Assembly (NCBI RefSeq): GCF_008087345.1
Contig: NZ_VHIB01000011.1
Span: 1-64,000 of the forward strand
From: Nocardioides caldifontis
Lineage (GTDB): Bacteria; Actinomycetota; Actinomycetes; Propionibacteriales; Nocardioidaceae
Reading direction: 5' to 3'
DNA: 64,000 bases
Shown: piece by piece, positions 49,197 through 60,687 of the stretch
Position numbering within the stretch: position 1 is the stretch's first letter
Layout: every line of letters begins with the position of its first letter
Translations under genes and position numbers: made by a program
Notes under the pieces: model-generated
What the model was told of the DNA's origin: nothing
What the model saw: the letters and a program-made list of their open reading frames with translations, nothing else
Databases searched by the model: none

Positions 49197-52094
49197 GTGG
49201 GCGCAGAGTGGGGCATCAGGGTCCTCGGGACCGTGGACGCGGTCCTCGGTGACCGCGTCGTCGACGTCGGCGCCCGACGCAACCGCGAGGTGCTGGCGGC
49301 GCTCGCCCTCGACGCGGGCCGGGTCGTCCCGGCGCCGGTCCTCGTGGACCGCATCTGGGCCGACGGCGGCACCGGCGCCTCGACCGCCAACCTGCACGCG
49401 ATCGTCTCCCGGCTCCGCAGCCGGCTCGTCGGTGCCGGGATCGAGGACGCGGTCGTCACGCGGCCGCCCGGGTACCTGCTCCAGGTCGACCCCGACCAGG
49501 TCGACGCGCTGCGGTTCGGACGGCTGGTGAGCACGGCTCGCCAGCTCCGCGCGGACGGCGACGTCCGGACGGCCCGCGCGGCGGTGCAGGAGGCGCTGGA
49601 CCTGTGGCGTGGCACGGCGTACTCGAACGTCTCGTGCGCCTTCAGCGACCTCGAGGCCGCGCGCCTCGAGGAGCAGCGGCTCGGGGCCGTCGAGCTCTCC
49701 GTCGAGCTCGACCTCGCCCTCGGGCGCGACGCCGAGGTCGCCGAGCAGCTGGTGCCCCTCGTCGAGCAACACCCGCTGCGGGAGGGGCTGCGCGGCTCGC
49801 TGATGACCGCGCTCTACCGCACCGGGCGCCAGGCCGACGCGCTGCAGGTCTACGAGCAGGGCCGGGCCGTGCTCGCCGAGGAGCTCGGCCTCGACCCGGG
49901 CCCCGAGCTGCAGCGGCTCCACCAGCGCGTGCTGACCCAGGACGAGGCGCTGCTGCCACCCTCGACCCCGGCTCCTGACCGGACGGAGCTCGACGCGACC
50001 GGGCCGCTCACCCGTCCGGCGCCCGCACGGTCGCGGGCGCTGGTGGTGCCGCCGACCCGGCTGTACGGGCGGGAGGCCGACGTGGCCGCGGTGACCTCGC
50101 TCCTCCGCACCGACGCCCGGCTCGTGACCCTGGTGGGTCCCGGCGGGGTGGGCAAGACGCGGCTCGCCGCGGCCGTCACCGACGCGGTCGCCGAGCACTT
50201 CCCCGACGGCACCGTGCAGGTCTCCTTGGCGCCGGTGTCCGACGCGTCCGACGTCGTCGCCACCGTGGGGCGGGCCGTCGGGCTGACCGGTGACGACGAG
50301 CTGGACGCCGTGGCCGCCCACATCGGCGAGGCGCGGCAGCTGCTCGTGCTCGACAACTTCGAGCACGTGATGGACGCGGCCACCGACGTCGGTCGGCTGG
50401 TCGCGCTGTGCCCGCAGCTGACGGTGCTGGTGACGAGCCGGTCGCCGCTGAGGGTGCGTGCCGAGCGGGAGCACGCCGTGGACCCGCTCGGTCTGCCGCC
50501 GCTGGCGGCCCGGACGAGCGAGGAGCTGGCCGCGGCCCCCGCGGGCGCGCTGCTCCTCGACCGGGCCCGCAGCGTCGAGCCGCGCGCGGGCTCGACCCCC
50601 GACGACGTCGAGGCGCTCGCGGAGCTCTGCCACCGGCTCTCGGGGCTGCCGCTGGCGATCGAGCTCGTCACCGCTCGGATGCGCACCCTGCCGCCCCGCG
50701 CCCTGCTGCGGCGGCTCGACGCCGCGCTGTCCGCGGAGGGTGCGCGCGACCTCCCCCAGCGCCAGCGCACGATGCGGGCCGCCCTCGACTGGAGCCACGG
50801 GCTGCTCGACGCCGACCAGCAGCGGATGTTCACCCTGCTCGGCACCTTCCGCGGCGGTGCGGAGCTGTCCGCTGTCGAAGCGGTGGCCACCGCCGGCGAC
50901 GACCTGCCCGCCGACGACGTCCTGACCCTCCTGGACGACCTGGTGGCCCAGTCGCTGGTGCGGGTGCGCCACGGCGCGGGCGGCGCCACCCGCTTCGACA
51001 TGCTCGAGCCGGTGGCGCAGTACGCGCGGTCGCTCCTCGACGAGGAGCGCTCCGCCCGGCTGCGCCGAGCGCATGCCGCGACGTTCCGGGAGCTGGCGTG
51101 CGAGGCGGCGGTGGGCTACGAGCTGGCGGACCAGGTGGCCTGGCTGGACCGCACCGAGGCCGACGAGGCGAACCTCGTCGCCGCGGTCGAGAGCGCCGTC
51201 GAGCTCGGGGATGCCGACACGGCGGCGACGATCACCTGGTCGCTGTGGCTCTACTGGTGGCTGCGCGGCGGCGTCGCCGTGGGACGCCGGCTCGCCGAGC
51301 TCTGCCTCACCCAGCCGCTGTCCCCGCCGGTGCACCCGCGCGGGACGCTGGCGGCGGCCACCATGTCCTACGCCCAGGGCGACCACGCGGCGGCCTCCGC
51401 CCACTGGGCCGAGGCGCTCCGCCTCGGCGAGGAGCTCGGCGACGAGGAGGTGCTGGCCAAGGCGAGCGCCGGCACCGGGCTCGCCGCCATGGCCGCCGGT
51501 GACCTCGAGCTCGCCGCACGCCAGTTCCGCACCGCCCTCGGGCACACCGAGAAGGCCGGGGCGGAGGGCGTCTGGATGGCCTCGCTCACCCACGTCTGGC
51601 TCGGGACCACGCTGCTGGTGCAGGGCCGGCCGACCGAGGCGGCGTCAGCGGTCCGCAAGGGGCTCGAGATCGCCCGGGCCCGGGGAGACCGGCTCGCGAC
51701 GTACGTCGCGCTCTACAACCTCTCGCAGGCGGCGCTCGCCGCCGGCGACGACCGCTCCGCCCGCCAGCACGTGCTCCAGGGGCTGGTGCTCTCGGAGGAG
51801 ACCGGCGACCGGGCGAACCTCGCGCACTGCCTGGAGATGCTCGCGCTGGTCGAGTTCCGCGCCCAGGCGCACCGACGGGTGGCCACCCTGCTCGGCGGTG
51901 CGCAGGCGCTGCGCGAGGAGGTGGGCTCGGTCTACGGCTACTACCTGCCCGACGAGTCGCTCCGCGCCGCGGCGGAGAAGGCGGCCCTCGAGAACCTGGG
52001 ACCGGAGGAGCACGCCGCCGCGGTCGAGCGTGGCCGTGCGATGGGCGACGCCGAGCTGGTCCGCTACGCCCGCCGCGAGCTCCCCGACGGCTGA
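49197..52094 (+). CDS. AfsR/SARP-like transcriptional regulator with NTPase and TPR domains
   Basis: 965 residues. The order is: an OmpR-type winged helix (about 4-95, GIRVLGTVDAVLGDRVV to RPPGYLL), a bacterial transcriptional activation domain (about 100-245, LDPGPELQRLHQRVL at its end), an NB-ARC/STAND-type ATPase with Walker A GPGGVGKTR near 314-322 and a LLVLDNFEHV Walker B, and a C-terminal half of TPR-like helices. Such proteins switch on secondary-metabolite or secreted-protein genes. The GTG at 49197 starts the winged helix. It is divergent from the secreted Ig-like protein, the most likely local target. Confidence 0.9.
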   Translation: MGAEWGIRVLGTVDAVLGDRVVDVGARRNREVLAALALDAGRVVPAPVLVDRIWADGGTGASTANLHAIVSRLRSRLVGAGIEDAVVTRPPGYLLQVDPDQVDALRFGRLVSTARQLRADGDVRTARAAVQEALDLWRGTAYSNVSCAFSDLEAARLEEQRLGAVELSVELDLALGRDAEVAEQLVPLVEQHPLREGLRGSLMTALYRTGRQADALQVYEQGRAVLAEELGLDPGPELQRLHQRVLTQDEALLPPSTPAPDRTELDATGPLTRPAPARSRALVVPPTRLYGREADVAAVTSLLRTDARLVTLVGPGGVGKTRLAAAVTDAVAEHFPDGTVQVSLAPVSDASDVVATVGRAVGLTGDDELDAVAAHIGEARQLLVLDNFEHVMDAATDVGRLVALCPQLTVLVTSRSPLRVRAEREHAVDPLGLPPLAARTSEELAAAPAGALLLDRARSVEPRAGSTPDDVEALAELCHRLSGLPLAIELVTARMRTLPPRALLRRLDAALSAEGARDLPQRQRTMRAALDWSHGLLDADQQRMFTLLGTFRGGAELSAVEAVATAGDDLPADDVLTLLDDLVAQSLVRVRHGAGGATRFDMLEPVAQYARSLLDEERSARLRRAHAATFRELACEAAVGYELADQVAWLDRTEADEANLVAAVESAVELGDADTAATITWSLWLYWWLRGGVAVGRRLAELCLTQPLSPPVHPRGTLAAATMSYAQGDHAAASAHWAEALRLGEELGDEEVLAKASAGTGLAAMAAGDLELAARQFRTALGHTEKAGAEGVWMASLTHVWLGTTLLVQGRPTEAASAVRKGLEIARARGDRLATYVALYNLSQAALAAGDDRSARQHVLQGLVLSEETGDRANLAHCLEMLALVEFRAQAHRRVATLLGGAQALREEVGSVYGYYLPDESLRAAAEKAALENLGPEEHAAAVERGRAMGDAELVRYARRELPDG

Positions 52095-52104
52095 GCGCGC
52101 CGGA

Positions 52105-53034
52105 TCACTCCAGGGCGCGGGGATGGGCGGTCGCGTAGACCTCGCGCAGCGAGTCCACCGTCACCAGCGTGTAGACCTGGGTCGTGGTCACCGAGGCGTG
52201 GCCGAGCAGCTCCTGGACGACCCGCACGTCGGCGCCGCCCTCGAGCAGGTGGGTCGCGAACGAGTGGCGCAACGTGTGCGGCGACACCTCGGCCTTCACG
52301 CCCGCCCGCTCGGCCGCCCGCACCAGCACGGTCCAGGCGCTCTGCCGCGACAGCCGTCCCCCGCGGGCGTTGAGGAAGAGCGCGGGCCCCGAGGCCGGAG
52401 CGGCGAGCGTCGGCCTGGCACGTACGAGGTACGCCTCGACCGCCTCCCGGGCCATCGACCCGAACGGCACCACCCGTTCCTTGCGCCCCTTGCCGCGCAG
52501 CAGCACCGACCGCGTCTCCAGGTCGACGTCGTCCACGTCGAGCCCGACGGCCTCGGAGATCCGCGCCCCCGAGGCGTAGAGCAGCTCGAGCAGCGCCCGG
52601 TCCCGGAGCGCCAGGGCCGTCCCCGGCGCACCTGCCGCGTCCAGGATCCGCTCGATGTCCGCGAGCGGCAACGCCTTCGGCAGCCGCTTCGCCGGCGACG
52701 GGGGGCGTACGGCGGCCGCCGGGTCGACCTCCGCGAGGCCGTCACGGACGGCGAACTTGTGGAACCCGCGGACCGCCACCACCGCCCGACCGGCGCTCGA
52801 GGCGGACAGCGGCGGGTGGTCGGCGTCGCCCTCGCGGAGATGGGCGAGGAACTCGGTGACGACCTGCTCCCCCACGGCCGCGAGGTCGTCGACGCCGCGG
52901 GCCGCGAGGAACGCGACGTAGCGCCGCAGGTCGCGCCGGTAGGACTTCAGCGTGTTGTCCGCGAGCCCGCGTTCGACGGCGAGGTGGTCGAGGTAGGTCC
53001 GCAGGGCGACCTGGAGCGGCCCCGGCCCGGCCAC
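52105..53034 (-). CDS. xerD: Tyrosine recombinase XerD
   Basis: 309 residues. The SAM-like N-terminal domain ([21 protein letters not shown]) precedes the catalytic domain with R158 (ASGARISE), K182 ([10 protein letters not shown]), H253-x-x-R256 ([19 protein letters not shown]), H279 ([14 protein letters not shown]) and nucleophile Y288. With XerC it resolves chromosome dimers. The GTG at 53034 gives the usual length, though its ribosome site is weak. It follows ald by 11 bases. Its usual neighbour parA lies beyond the inserted regulator pair. Confidence 0.95.
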   Translation of the reverse strand: MAGPGPLQVALRTYLDHLAVERGLADNTLKSYRRDLRRYVAFLAARGVDDLAAVGEQVVTEFLAHLREGDADHPPLSASSAGRAVVAVRGFHKFAVRDGLAEVDPAAAVRPPSPAKRLPKALPLADIERILDAAGAPGTALALRDRALLELLYASGARISEAVGLDVDDVDLETRSVLLRGKGRKERVVPFGSMAREAVEAYLVRARPTLAAPASGPALFLNARGGRLSRQSAWTVLVRAAERAGVKAEVSPHTLRHSFATHLLEGGADVRVVQELLGHASVTTTQVYTLVTVDSLREVYATAHPRALE

Positions 53035-53045
53035 GACCGGCGCGC

Positions 53046-54161
53046 TCAGCCCAGGACCTCGTCGAGCGAGGACGATGCCAGGCCGTGCGCCTCGGCGACC
53101 CACTCGTTGGTCACCGCGCCGCCGTGGACGTTCAGCCCGAGGGCCAGCGACCGGTCGTCGCGGCAGGCCTGGTGCCACCCCTTGTCCGCAAGCGCCACCG
53201 CGTAGGGCAGCGTCACGTTGGTCAACGCGTAGGTCGAGGTGTGCGGCACGGCGCCCGGCATGTTGGCCACGCAGTAGAACACCGAGTCGTGCACCGGGTA
53301 GGTCGGGTCGTCGTGGGTGGTGGGACGCGAGTCCTCGAAGCAGCCGCCCTGGTCGATCGAGATGTCCACCAGTACGGAGCCGGGCTTCATCCGCGACACC
53401 AGGTCGTTGGAGACCAGCGTCGGCGCCTTCGCCCCCGGCACCAGCACCGCCCCGATCACCAGGTCGGCGTCGATCACCGCGCGCTCGATCTCGTAGCGGT
53501 TCGACGCCACCGTCTGCATGTGGCCCTGGTAGATCCGGTCGGCCTGCCGGAGCCGCTCGATGTTCTTGTCGAGCAGGAGCACCTCGGCCTGCATCCCGAG
53601 CGCGATCGCGGCGGCGTTCATCCCGGACACCCCGGCACCGATCACCACGACCTTCGCCGCGTAGACGCCCGAGACCCCGCCCATGAGGATCCCGCGCCCG
53701 CCCTGGGCGCGCATCAGCGTGTGCGCCCCCACCTGCGGCGCGAGCCGGCCGGCGACCTCGCTCATCGGCGCCAGCAGCGGCAGCGCCTGGTCGGCGGTCT
53801 GCACCGTCTCGTAGGCGATCGCGGTGACCCCGCGCTCCATGAGCTTCTCGGTCAACGGCTTGTCTGCCGCGAGGTGCAGGTAGGTGAAGAGCAGCTGCCC
53901 TTCCCGCATCCGGTCGTACTCCTCGGCGATGGGCTCCTTGACCTTGAGCACCATGTCGCCGGCCGCCCACACCTCGTCGGCCGACTCGAGCAGCTTCGCG
54001 CCGGCCTCGACGTACTGCTCGTCGGGGATCGAGGAGCCCAGCCCGGCCCCGGACTCGACGAACACCTCGTGCCCGTGGACCACCAGCTCGTGCACCCCGG
54101 CCGGCGTCATCGCGACGCGGTACTCGTGGTTCTTGACTTCCTTCGGCACGCCGACGCGCAT
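53046..54161 (-). CDS. ald: Alanine dehydrogenase
   Basis: 371 residues, the standard Ald length; interconverts L-alanine and pyruvate with NAD. The N-terminus is [17 protein letters not shown], the substrate segment is [14 protein letters not shown], and the NAD motif [13 protein letters not shown] lies near 170-182. The C-terminal [15 protein letters not shown] is also typical. The ATG at 54161 has GAGGAGA upstream and removes a 25-residue low-quality extension. In actinobacteria ald commonly lies next to xerD. Confidence 0.97.
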   Translation of the reverse strand: MRVGVPKEVKNHEYRVAMTPAGVHELVVHGHEVFVESGAGLGSSIPDEQYVEAGAKLLESADEVWAAGDMVLKVKEPIAEEYDRMREGQLLFTYLHLAADKPLTEKLMERGVTAIAYETVQTADQALPLLAPMSEVAGRLAPQVGAHTLMRAQGGRGILMGGVSGVYAAKVVVIGAGVSGMNAAAIALGMQAEVLLLDKNIERLRQADRIYQGHMQTVASNRYEIERAVIDADLVIGAVLVPGAKAPTLVSNDLVSRMKPGSVLVDISIDQGGCFEDSRPTTHDDPTYPVHDSVFYCVANMPGAVPHTSTYALTNVTLPYAVALADKGWHQACRDDRSLALGLNVHGGAVTNEWVAEAHGLASSSLDEVLG

Positions 54162-54254
54162 CGACCCGTCTCCTCGCTGTGAGCGCCGCCACGTTCCGCG
54201 GCACGGCTGCGGCGAGTCTAGACCCCTGCCCCCCACAACGGAATCAGCGCCGGT

Positions 54255-54848
54255 TCACGCGCTGCGGGCGCGATTCCGAAGGATTTCGTAGGTCAGGACT
54301 GCGGTTGCCAGCGGTCCGTCGGTCAGCCGCCGCTCCAACACGCCGTCGACAAGCTCGTCGACCGGCACCCACTCCGCCGTCATGTCCGCCTCCTCGTGCT
54401 GCGGCTCGAACCCCCCACGGTCCGGTACGGCGGTCAGCGACCGGGCGAGGTAGACCTCGATGCGCTCGGAGTTGATCCCGGGCGAGGTGTGCAGCGTGTT
54501 GAGGTGGTCCCACTCGTCGGCCCGGACCGCGCCCTCCTCGAGCAGCTCGCGCTCGGCAGCGACCTGCGGGTCCTCCCCCGGCTCGTCGAGGAGCCCCGCC
54601 GGCAGCTCGACGAACCGCGTGCCCGTCGGGTGGCGGTACTGCCGGAGCACCAGCGCCCGCTCCTCGTCGTCGACCGCGAGCACCACGACGGCGCCGGGGT
54701 GCTCCATCACGAGCCGCCAGAACCGCTCCGCGCGCCCCGGCGCGCTGATCAAGTCGTTGCGCACCGCGAACGGCGCCGGGCCGCGCCAGACGTCGCGCGA
54801 CTCGTGGACCGGCCAGCGCTCCGGCTGGTCGGCGAGCTTCCCCGTCAC
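54255..54848 (-). CDS. Nudix hydrolase (ADP-ribose pyrophosphatase type)
   Basis: 197 residues with the Nudix box at about 85-107 (AGLLDEPGEDPQVAAEREL followed by LEEGAV). The final part departs from the strict EExGU pattern (Gly-Ala instead of x-Gly). A Pro and acidic pattern before the box and WVPVDELVDGV near the C-terminus fit ADP-ribose pyrophosphatases. The GTG at 54848 is 7 bases past the pyrG stop, so the two are co-transcribed. Confidence 0.9.
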   Translation of the reverse strand: MTGKLADQPERWPVHESRDVWRGPAPFAVRNDLISAPGRAERFWRLVMEHPGAVVVLAVDDEERALVLRQYRHPTGTRFVELPAGLLDEPGEDPQVAAERELLEEGAVRADEWDHLNTLHTSPGINSERIEVYLARSLTAVPDRGGFEPQHEEADMTAEWVPVDELVDGVLERRLTDGPLATAVLTYEILRNRARSA

Positions 54849-54855
54849 GCCGGGC

Positions 54856-56625
<1,770 letters not shown>

Positions 56626-56677
56626 CTAGCAACCCCGCCGGTGAAACGGTGAATCCACGCCGTCCGCGAGCGACGGA

Positions 56678-57610
56678 TCACTCGCCGCCGGCCCCGGGCA
56701 CCGCACCGTCGGCCGCGGCGCTACTGCCGTAGTGGCCGCTCCGACCGGCCCCCTCGCCCGCGAGCGCCATCGCGGAGACCACGGCGCCTCCGACCGTCCC
56801 GCCGACGTCCACGGTCGAGACCTGCGCGGCGGCGACCGGGTCGCGACGCAGCGCGCCGACCAACCCGTCCTCGCCCGCCGAGGCGAGCGGACCGGTGAGC
56901 ACGACCCCGTCGCTGCGCGAGTCGATCGCGGTCAGCAGGGTGGCCAGGATCGTGCCGGCGCCCTGCCGCTCGTCCGCGCTGCCGTACGGCGGACCGCCGA
57001 CGGCGAGGACGAGGCTCCCCCGCCGGTCGAGGTCGCCTTGCACCTCGGCGAGCTCGGCGGTGGCGAGCCCGGCCAGCACCGACTCCCCCGCCTCGTCCTG
57101 CGGCTGTCCGGCCGGCGTGGTGGTGGCGAGGGCGTGGGCGATCAGCAACCCCATCGCCTCGTAGCCGCTCGCGTCGCCGGGCACCTCGACCGCCCGGCCC
57201 GCCTGCTCGGCCATCTGGGCGGCGAGCTGCTCGACGAGCTGGCGTTCGCCGACGTCGAGGAGCTGCTGGTCGAGGACGGCCCGGGCCGTCACCGTCCCGC
57301 CGGCGCTGGTGACCGCGTCAGCCGCGTCGGTCACCGCGGCGTCGGTCGCGCCGGGCAGCAGGAGCAGGGTCACGGCGCGCCCCTGCAGAGCAGTCCCGAG
57401 AAGGGCACCGGTCGAGGCCCGTGCGTACTCGTCGTAGAAGGCCAGCCGGCTCTCCAGCTCGGAGACCTCCGACTCCGCGGCGCCGGACGGCTCGTCCCCG
57501 TCGCCGCCGTCGTCGTCGCGCTGCAGGGGGCCGCTGCCGACCGCGATGCCCACGGCGAGCGCGAGCAGCACCGCGAGCAGCGAGACGACGTGGTAGCGGA
57601 AGGAGATCAC
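56678..57610 (-). CDS. steB: SteB/MctB family protein (copper transport/cytokinetic partner)
   Basis: 310 residues. One N-terminal membrane helix (SLLAVLLALAVGIAVGSG, residues 10-27) is followed by a coiled-coil stretch (SEVSELESRLAFYDEYA) and an extracytoplasmic domain. It matches MctB (called a copper transporter in mycobacteria) and SteB, which acts with SteA at the division site in corynebacteria. The GTG at 57610 overlaps the steA stop (GTGA), the conserved pair. Confidence 0.87.
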   Translation of the reverse strand: MISFRYHVVSLLAVLLALAVGIAVGSGPLQRDDDGGDGDEPSGAAESEVSELESRLAFYDEYARASTGALLGTALQGRAVTLLLLPGATDAAVTDAADAVTSAGGTVTARAVLDQQLLDVGERQLVEQLAAQMAEQAGRAVEVPGDASGYEAMGLLIAHALATTTPAGQPQDEAGESVLAGLATAELAEVQGDLDRRGSLVLAVGGPPYGSADERQGAGTILATLLTAIDSRSDGVVLTGPLASAGEDGLVGALRRDPVAAAQVSTVDVGGTVGGAVVSAMALAGEGAGRSGHYGSSAAADGAVPGAGGE

Positions 57611-58827
57611 AGGAGCACTCCTGGGCTGCTGTCGACGGGACCGGTGACCGGCGCCGTCCGGACGGTGGTGCGGAGCTCGTCGAGCCAGTCCTCGCCGCGA
57701 GGCGTGGTGGCCACCGCGGCGAGCAGGGCCAGGAGCCCCGCGAGGAGCACGACCGCGAGCTGCCACAGCCGCACCCGCCCGGCGTACAGGGACGGCACGC
57801 TCCGCGCGTCGACCAGCCGGGGCCCGACGCGCAGCCGGGTGAGGAACGTGGAGGCGAGGCCGCCGTGGTGCCGGTCGAGGAACTCGTCGAGCGTCGCGTG
57901 CGTGCCGACGCTGACGATGAGCGAGGCGCCCTTGATGTCGGCGAGGAGCAGCGCGGCGTCCTCGGTCGTGCCCTCGGCGGCCATCGGCGCAACGCGGACG
58001 CCGAGCCGGTCGAGCTTCTCCGAACCCGGGGCCCGCCGCGAGGAGTCGGTGTGGAGGACGACCTCCCGCGCCTTCCTCAGGGCCTTCTCGGACACCGGCG
58101 GGTTGCCGTCGCCGCCGGAGATCCCCTGCTCGCCGATGACGAGCAGGTCGGGGCGCCACCCCACCTCGAGGAGGGCGTCGGCCCCGGCGTCGACCCCGAC
58201 CAGCACCGGCTTCTGCTCCCGGACGAACTCCTTGATCCGGCGCAGCTCCTCGGCGTGGTCGAACGCGCGCACCACCACGACCGTCGGCTTCCCGTCCATG
58301 TCGGTGCGCAGGTCGGGGGTGCCGAGGCCGTGCAGGAGCAGGTCCTGGTCGCGGCGGAGGTACTCGGTCGTGTTGTGGGCGAACGACTGCAGCTGCGCGC
58401 TCAACCCCTCCCGAGCCGCGTCCATCTGTTCGCGCACGTCGTCGAGCGTCAGCAGCCGCCCCGAGAGGACGACCGTCGAGCCGACGTGCACCCTCCCGCC
58501 CACGATCCTCGCCCGGGCGCCGTCCTTGACCTTCGCCAACGCGTCGGCGCCGACCTGGTCCACCAGGACGACGCCGGCGGTGGCGAGCCGTTCGGGGCCG
58601 AGGTTCGGGAACCGGCCGGAGATGAACGGCGACGCGTTGACCACCGCCCTCACGCCGTGGTCGAGCAGCGCGTCCGCCGCCCGCCGGTCGAGGTCCAGGT
58701 GGTCGACGACGGCGATGTCACCGGGGCGAAGCGAGCGCAGGAGCGAGGCGAGCCGGCGGTCGACCCTCAGGGTGCCCTCGGCGACGGCCTCGCCCTCGTC
58801 CTCGGGGTGCCGGCGGGAGAACCTCAT
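57607..58827 (-). CDS. steA: Cytokinetic ring protein SteA
   Basis: 406 residues. A large cytoplasmic domain (LRPGDIAVVDHLDLDRRAAD; NASPFISGRFPNLGPE; VVVVRAFDHAEELRRI) with a thiamin-pyrophosphokinase-like fold is followed by one C-terminal membrane helix (LAVVLLAGLLALLAAVA, about 356-372) and a short outside tail. SteA binds the division ring and affects cell-wall hydrolase control. The ATG at 58827 follows GGAGGCG. It is upstream of its partner steB. The 136 bases to recN hold nothing recognisable. Confidence 0.9.
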   Translation of the reverse strand: MRFSRRHPEDEGEAVAEGTLRVDRRLASLLRSLRPGDIAVVDHLDLDRRAADALLDHGVRAVVNASPFISGRFPNLGPERLATAGVVLVDQVGADALAKVKDGARARIVGGRVHVGSTVVLSGRLLTLDDVREQMDAAREGLSAQLQSFAHNTTEYLRRDQDLLLHGLGTPDLRTDMDGKPTVVVVRAFDHAEELRRIKEFVREQKPVLVGVDAGADALLEVGWRPDLLVIGEQGISGGDGNPPVSEKALRKAREVVLHTDSSRRAPGSEKLDRLGVRVAPMAAEGTTEDAALLLADIKGASLIVSVGTHATLDEFLDRHHGGLASTFLTRLRVGPRLVDARSVPSLYAGRVRLWQLAVVLLAGLLALLAAVATTPRGEDWLDELRTTVRTAPVTGPVDSSPGVLL

Positions 58828-58963
58828 CCGGGTCGCCTCCTGCCCGGGCTGCGTCGGGACGGGTCCGCGGCTGGGTGGAAAGGCATGGCTGCGTCATGGT
58901 TGCACGGCCCGGCCGCGCGCGCCGCGGACCCGCTGCCGTCGGCGCGTCACGACCGGCGCCGCC

Positions 58964-60685
58964 TCACCGTCCGGCGCGCGCCGCCTCCAGGAGCTCCTCG
59001 GCGTGCGCCCGCGCGGTCTCCGACCCCTCGAGCCCGGCGAGCATCCGCGAGAGCTCCCGCACCCGCGCCTCGTCGTCGAGCAGGGTCAGCCCGGAGGTGG
59101 TGACGGTCCCGTCCTGGCTCTTCGCGACGACGACGTGCCGGTCGGCGAACGCCGCCACCTGGGGCAGGTGGGTCACCACCAGCACCTGGGAGCTCCGGGC
59201 GAGCGCGGCCAGCCGGCGTCCGACCTCGACGGCGGCCTTGCCGCCGACCCCGGCGTCGACCTCGTCGAAGACGAACGTCGGGACCGGGTCCGAGCCGGCG
59301 AGCGCCACCTCGAGCCCGAGCATCACGCGGGAGAGCTCGCCCCCGGACGCCCCTTTGTGCAGTGGCCGCGGCTCCGCGCCTACGTTGGCGGCGAGGAGCA
59401 GCTCCACCTCGTCGAACCCGGTCGAGGTCGCGCGGAGCCGACGCCCCTCGACCTCGATGCCGTCGGGGTCCTCCTGCTGGGAGACGACGACGCTGACCTG
59501 GGCGTGCGGCATCGCCAGCGCGTGCACCTCCTCGGTGATCGCGGCGCCCAGGCGGGCGGCGGCCTCGGTGCGCTCACGGGTGAGCGCAGCACCGGTGGCG
59601 GCGAGGGCCGCGAGGAGCTCCTCACGACGCTCGGTCAGCCCGGCGATCCGCCCGTCGGTGTCGTCGAGCTCGAGCAGCCTCCTCGACGAGCGCTCGGCCC
59701 AGGCGAGCACCTCGTCGAGGCTGTCGCCGTACTTCCGGGTGAGTGCGGTCAGCGCCGCCCGGCGCTCGGAGACGGCGGCGAGCCGGACCGGGTCGGTCTC
59801 GACCCCCGAGGCGTACGACGCCACGTCGGCGGCGAGGTCCGAGAGCACGTAGCTCACCTCGGCGAGCCGGTCGGCCAGCTCGGCGGCCTGCGGGTCGTGC
59901 TCGCGGACCCCGTCGAGCAGCCGGCGGGCGGCGCCGACCGCGCCGAGCGCGTCGGGACCGCCGTCATCGGAGGAGAGCACCGCCCGGGCCTGCTCGGCGG
60001 CGGTGCGCAGGGTGTCGGCGAACCCGAGGCGGCTCTCCTCGGCCGCCAGCTCGGCGTCCTCCCCCGGCGCGGGGGCGACCTTCTCGATCTCGTCGAGCCC
60101 GAACCGCAGCAGGTCGGCCTCCTGGGCCCGCTCGCGGACCGTGGCCCGCACGTCTGCCAGCTCGGCCTCGGTCGCCCGCAGCTCGGCGTGCTCGCGGCCG
60201 AAGCGCTCCCGCAGCTCGGCCGTCGCGGCGCCGGCGAACCGGTCCAGCGCGTCCCGCTGGGCTCCGGCGCGCAGCAGCCGGTGCTGGTCGGACTGGCCGT
60301 GCACCGCGACGAGGGTCTCGGCGAGCCGGCCCAGGGTCGCGGCCGGCACTCCGGCGCCGCCGGCGAACCCTCGCGAGCGGCCCTCCGCGCTGACCTGGCG
60401 GGCCAGCACCAGCCGGCCCTCCTCGACCTCGGCGCCGACCTGGTCGAGCACCTCGTGCACGGCGCGGAGCCCGTCGACGTGGACCACGCCCTCCACCCGC
60501 GCGCTCCGGGCACCCGTGCGCACCGCGCCGCTGTCCGCGCGGCCGCCCATCAGCAGCCCGAGCGCGGTCACGACCATCGTCTTGCCGGCCCCGGTCTCAC
60601 CGGTGATGGCGGTGAACCCGGGTCCGAGCTCGAGCACGGACTCGTCGATGACGCCGAGCCCGGTGATGCGCAGCTCCTCGAGCAT
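58964..60685 (-). CDS. recN: DNA repair protein RecN
   Basis: 573 residues; an SMC-like ATPase in double-strand-break repair. The N-terminal Walker A is GETGAGKT at 29-36, followed by coiled-coil arms, then the ABC signature GGELSRVMLGLEVALA and Walker B TFVFDEVDAGVGG near the C-terminus. The ATG at 60685 fits the GGAGG six bases upstream; the GTG two codons earlier overlaps it. It is two bases after nadK, in the common tlyA-nadK-recN order. No LexA box is seen directly upstream. Confidence 0.97.
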   Translation of the reverse strand: MLEELRITGLGVIDESVLELGPGFTAITGETGAGKTMVVTALGLLMGGRADSGAVRTGARSARVEGVVHVDGLRAVHEVLDQVGAEVEEGRLVLARQVSAEGRSRGFAGGAGVPAATLGRLAETLVAVHGQSDQHRLLRAGAQRDALDRFAGAATAELRERFGREHAELRATEAELADVRATVRERAQEADLLRFGLDEIEKVAPAPGEDAELAAEESRLGFADTLRTAAEQARAVLSSDDGGPDALGAVGAARRLLDGVREHDPQAAELADRLAEVSYVLSDLAADVASYASGVETDPVRLAAVSERRAALTALTRKYGDSLDEVLAWAERSSRRLLELDDTDGRIAGLTERREELLAALAATGAALTRERTEAAARLGAAITEEVHALAMPHAQVSVVVSQQEDPDGIEVEGRRLRATSTGFDEVELLLAANVGAEPRPLHKGASGGELSRVMLGLEVALAGSDPVPTFVFDEVDAGVGGKAAVEVGRRLAALARSSQVLVVTHLPQVAAFADRHVVVAKSQDGTVTTSGLTLLDDEARVRELSRMLAGLEGSETARAHAEELLEAARAGR

Positions 60686-60687
60686 CC

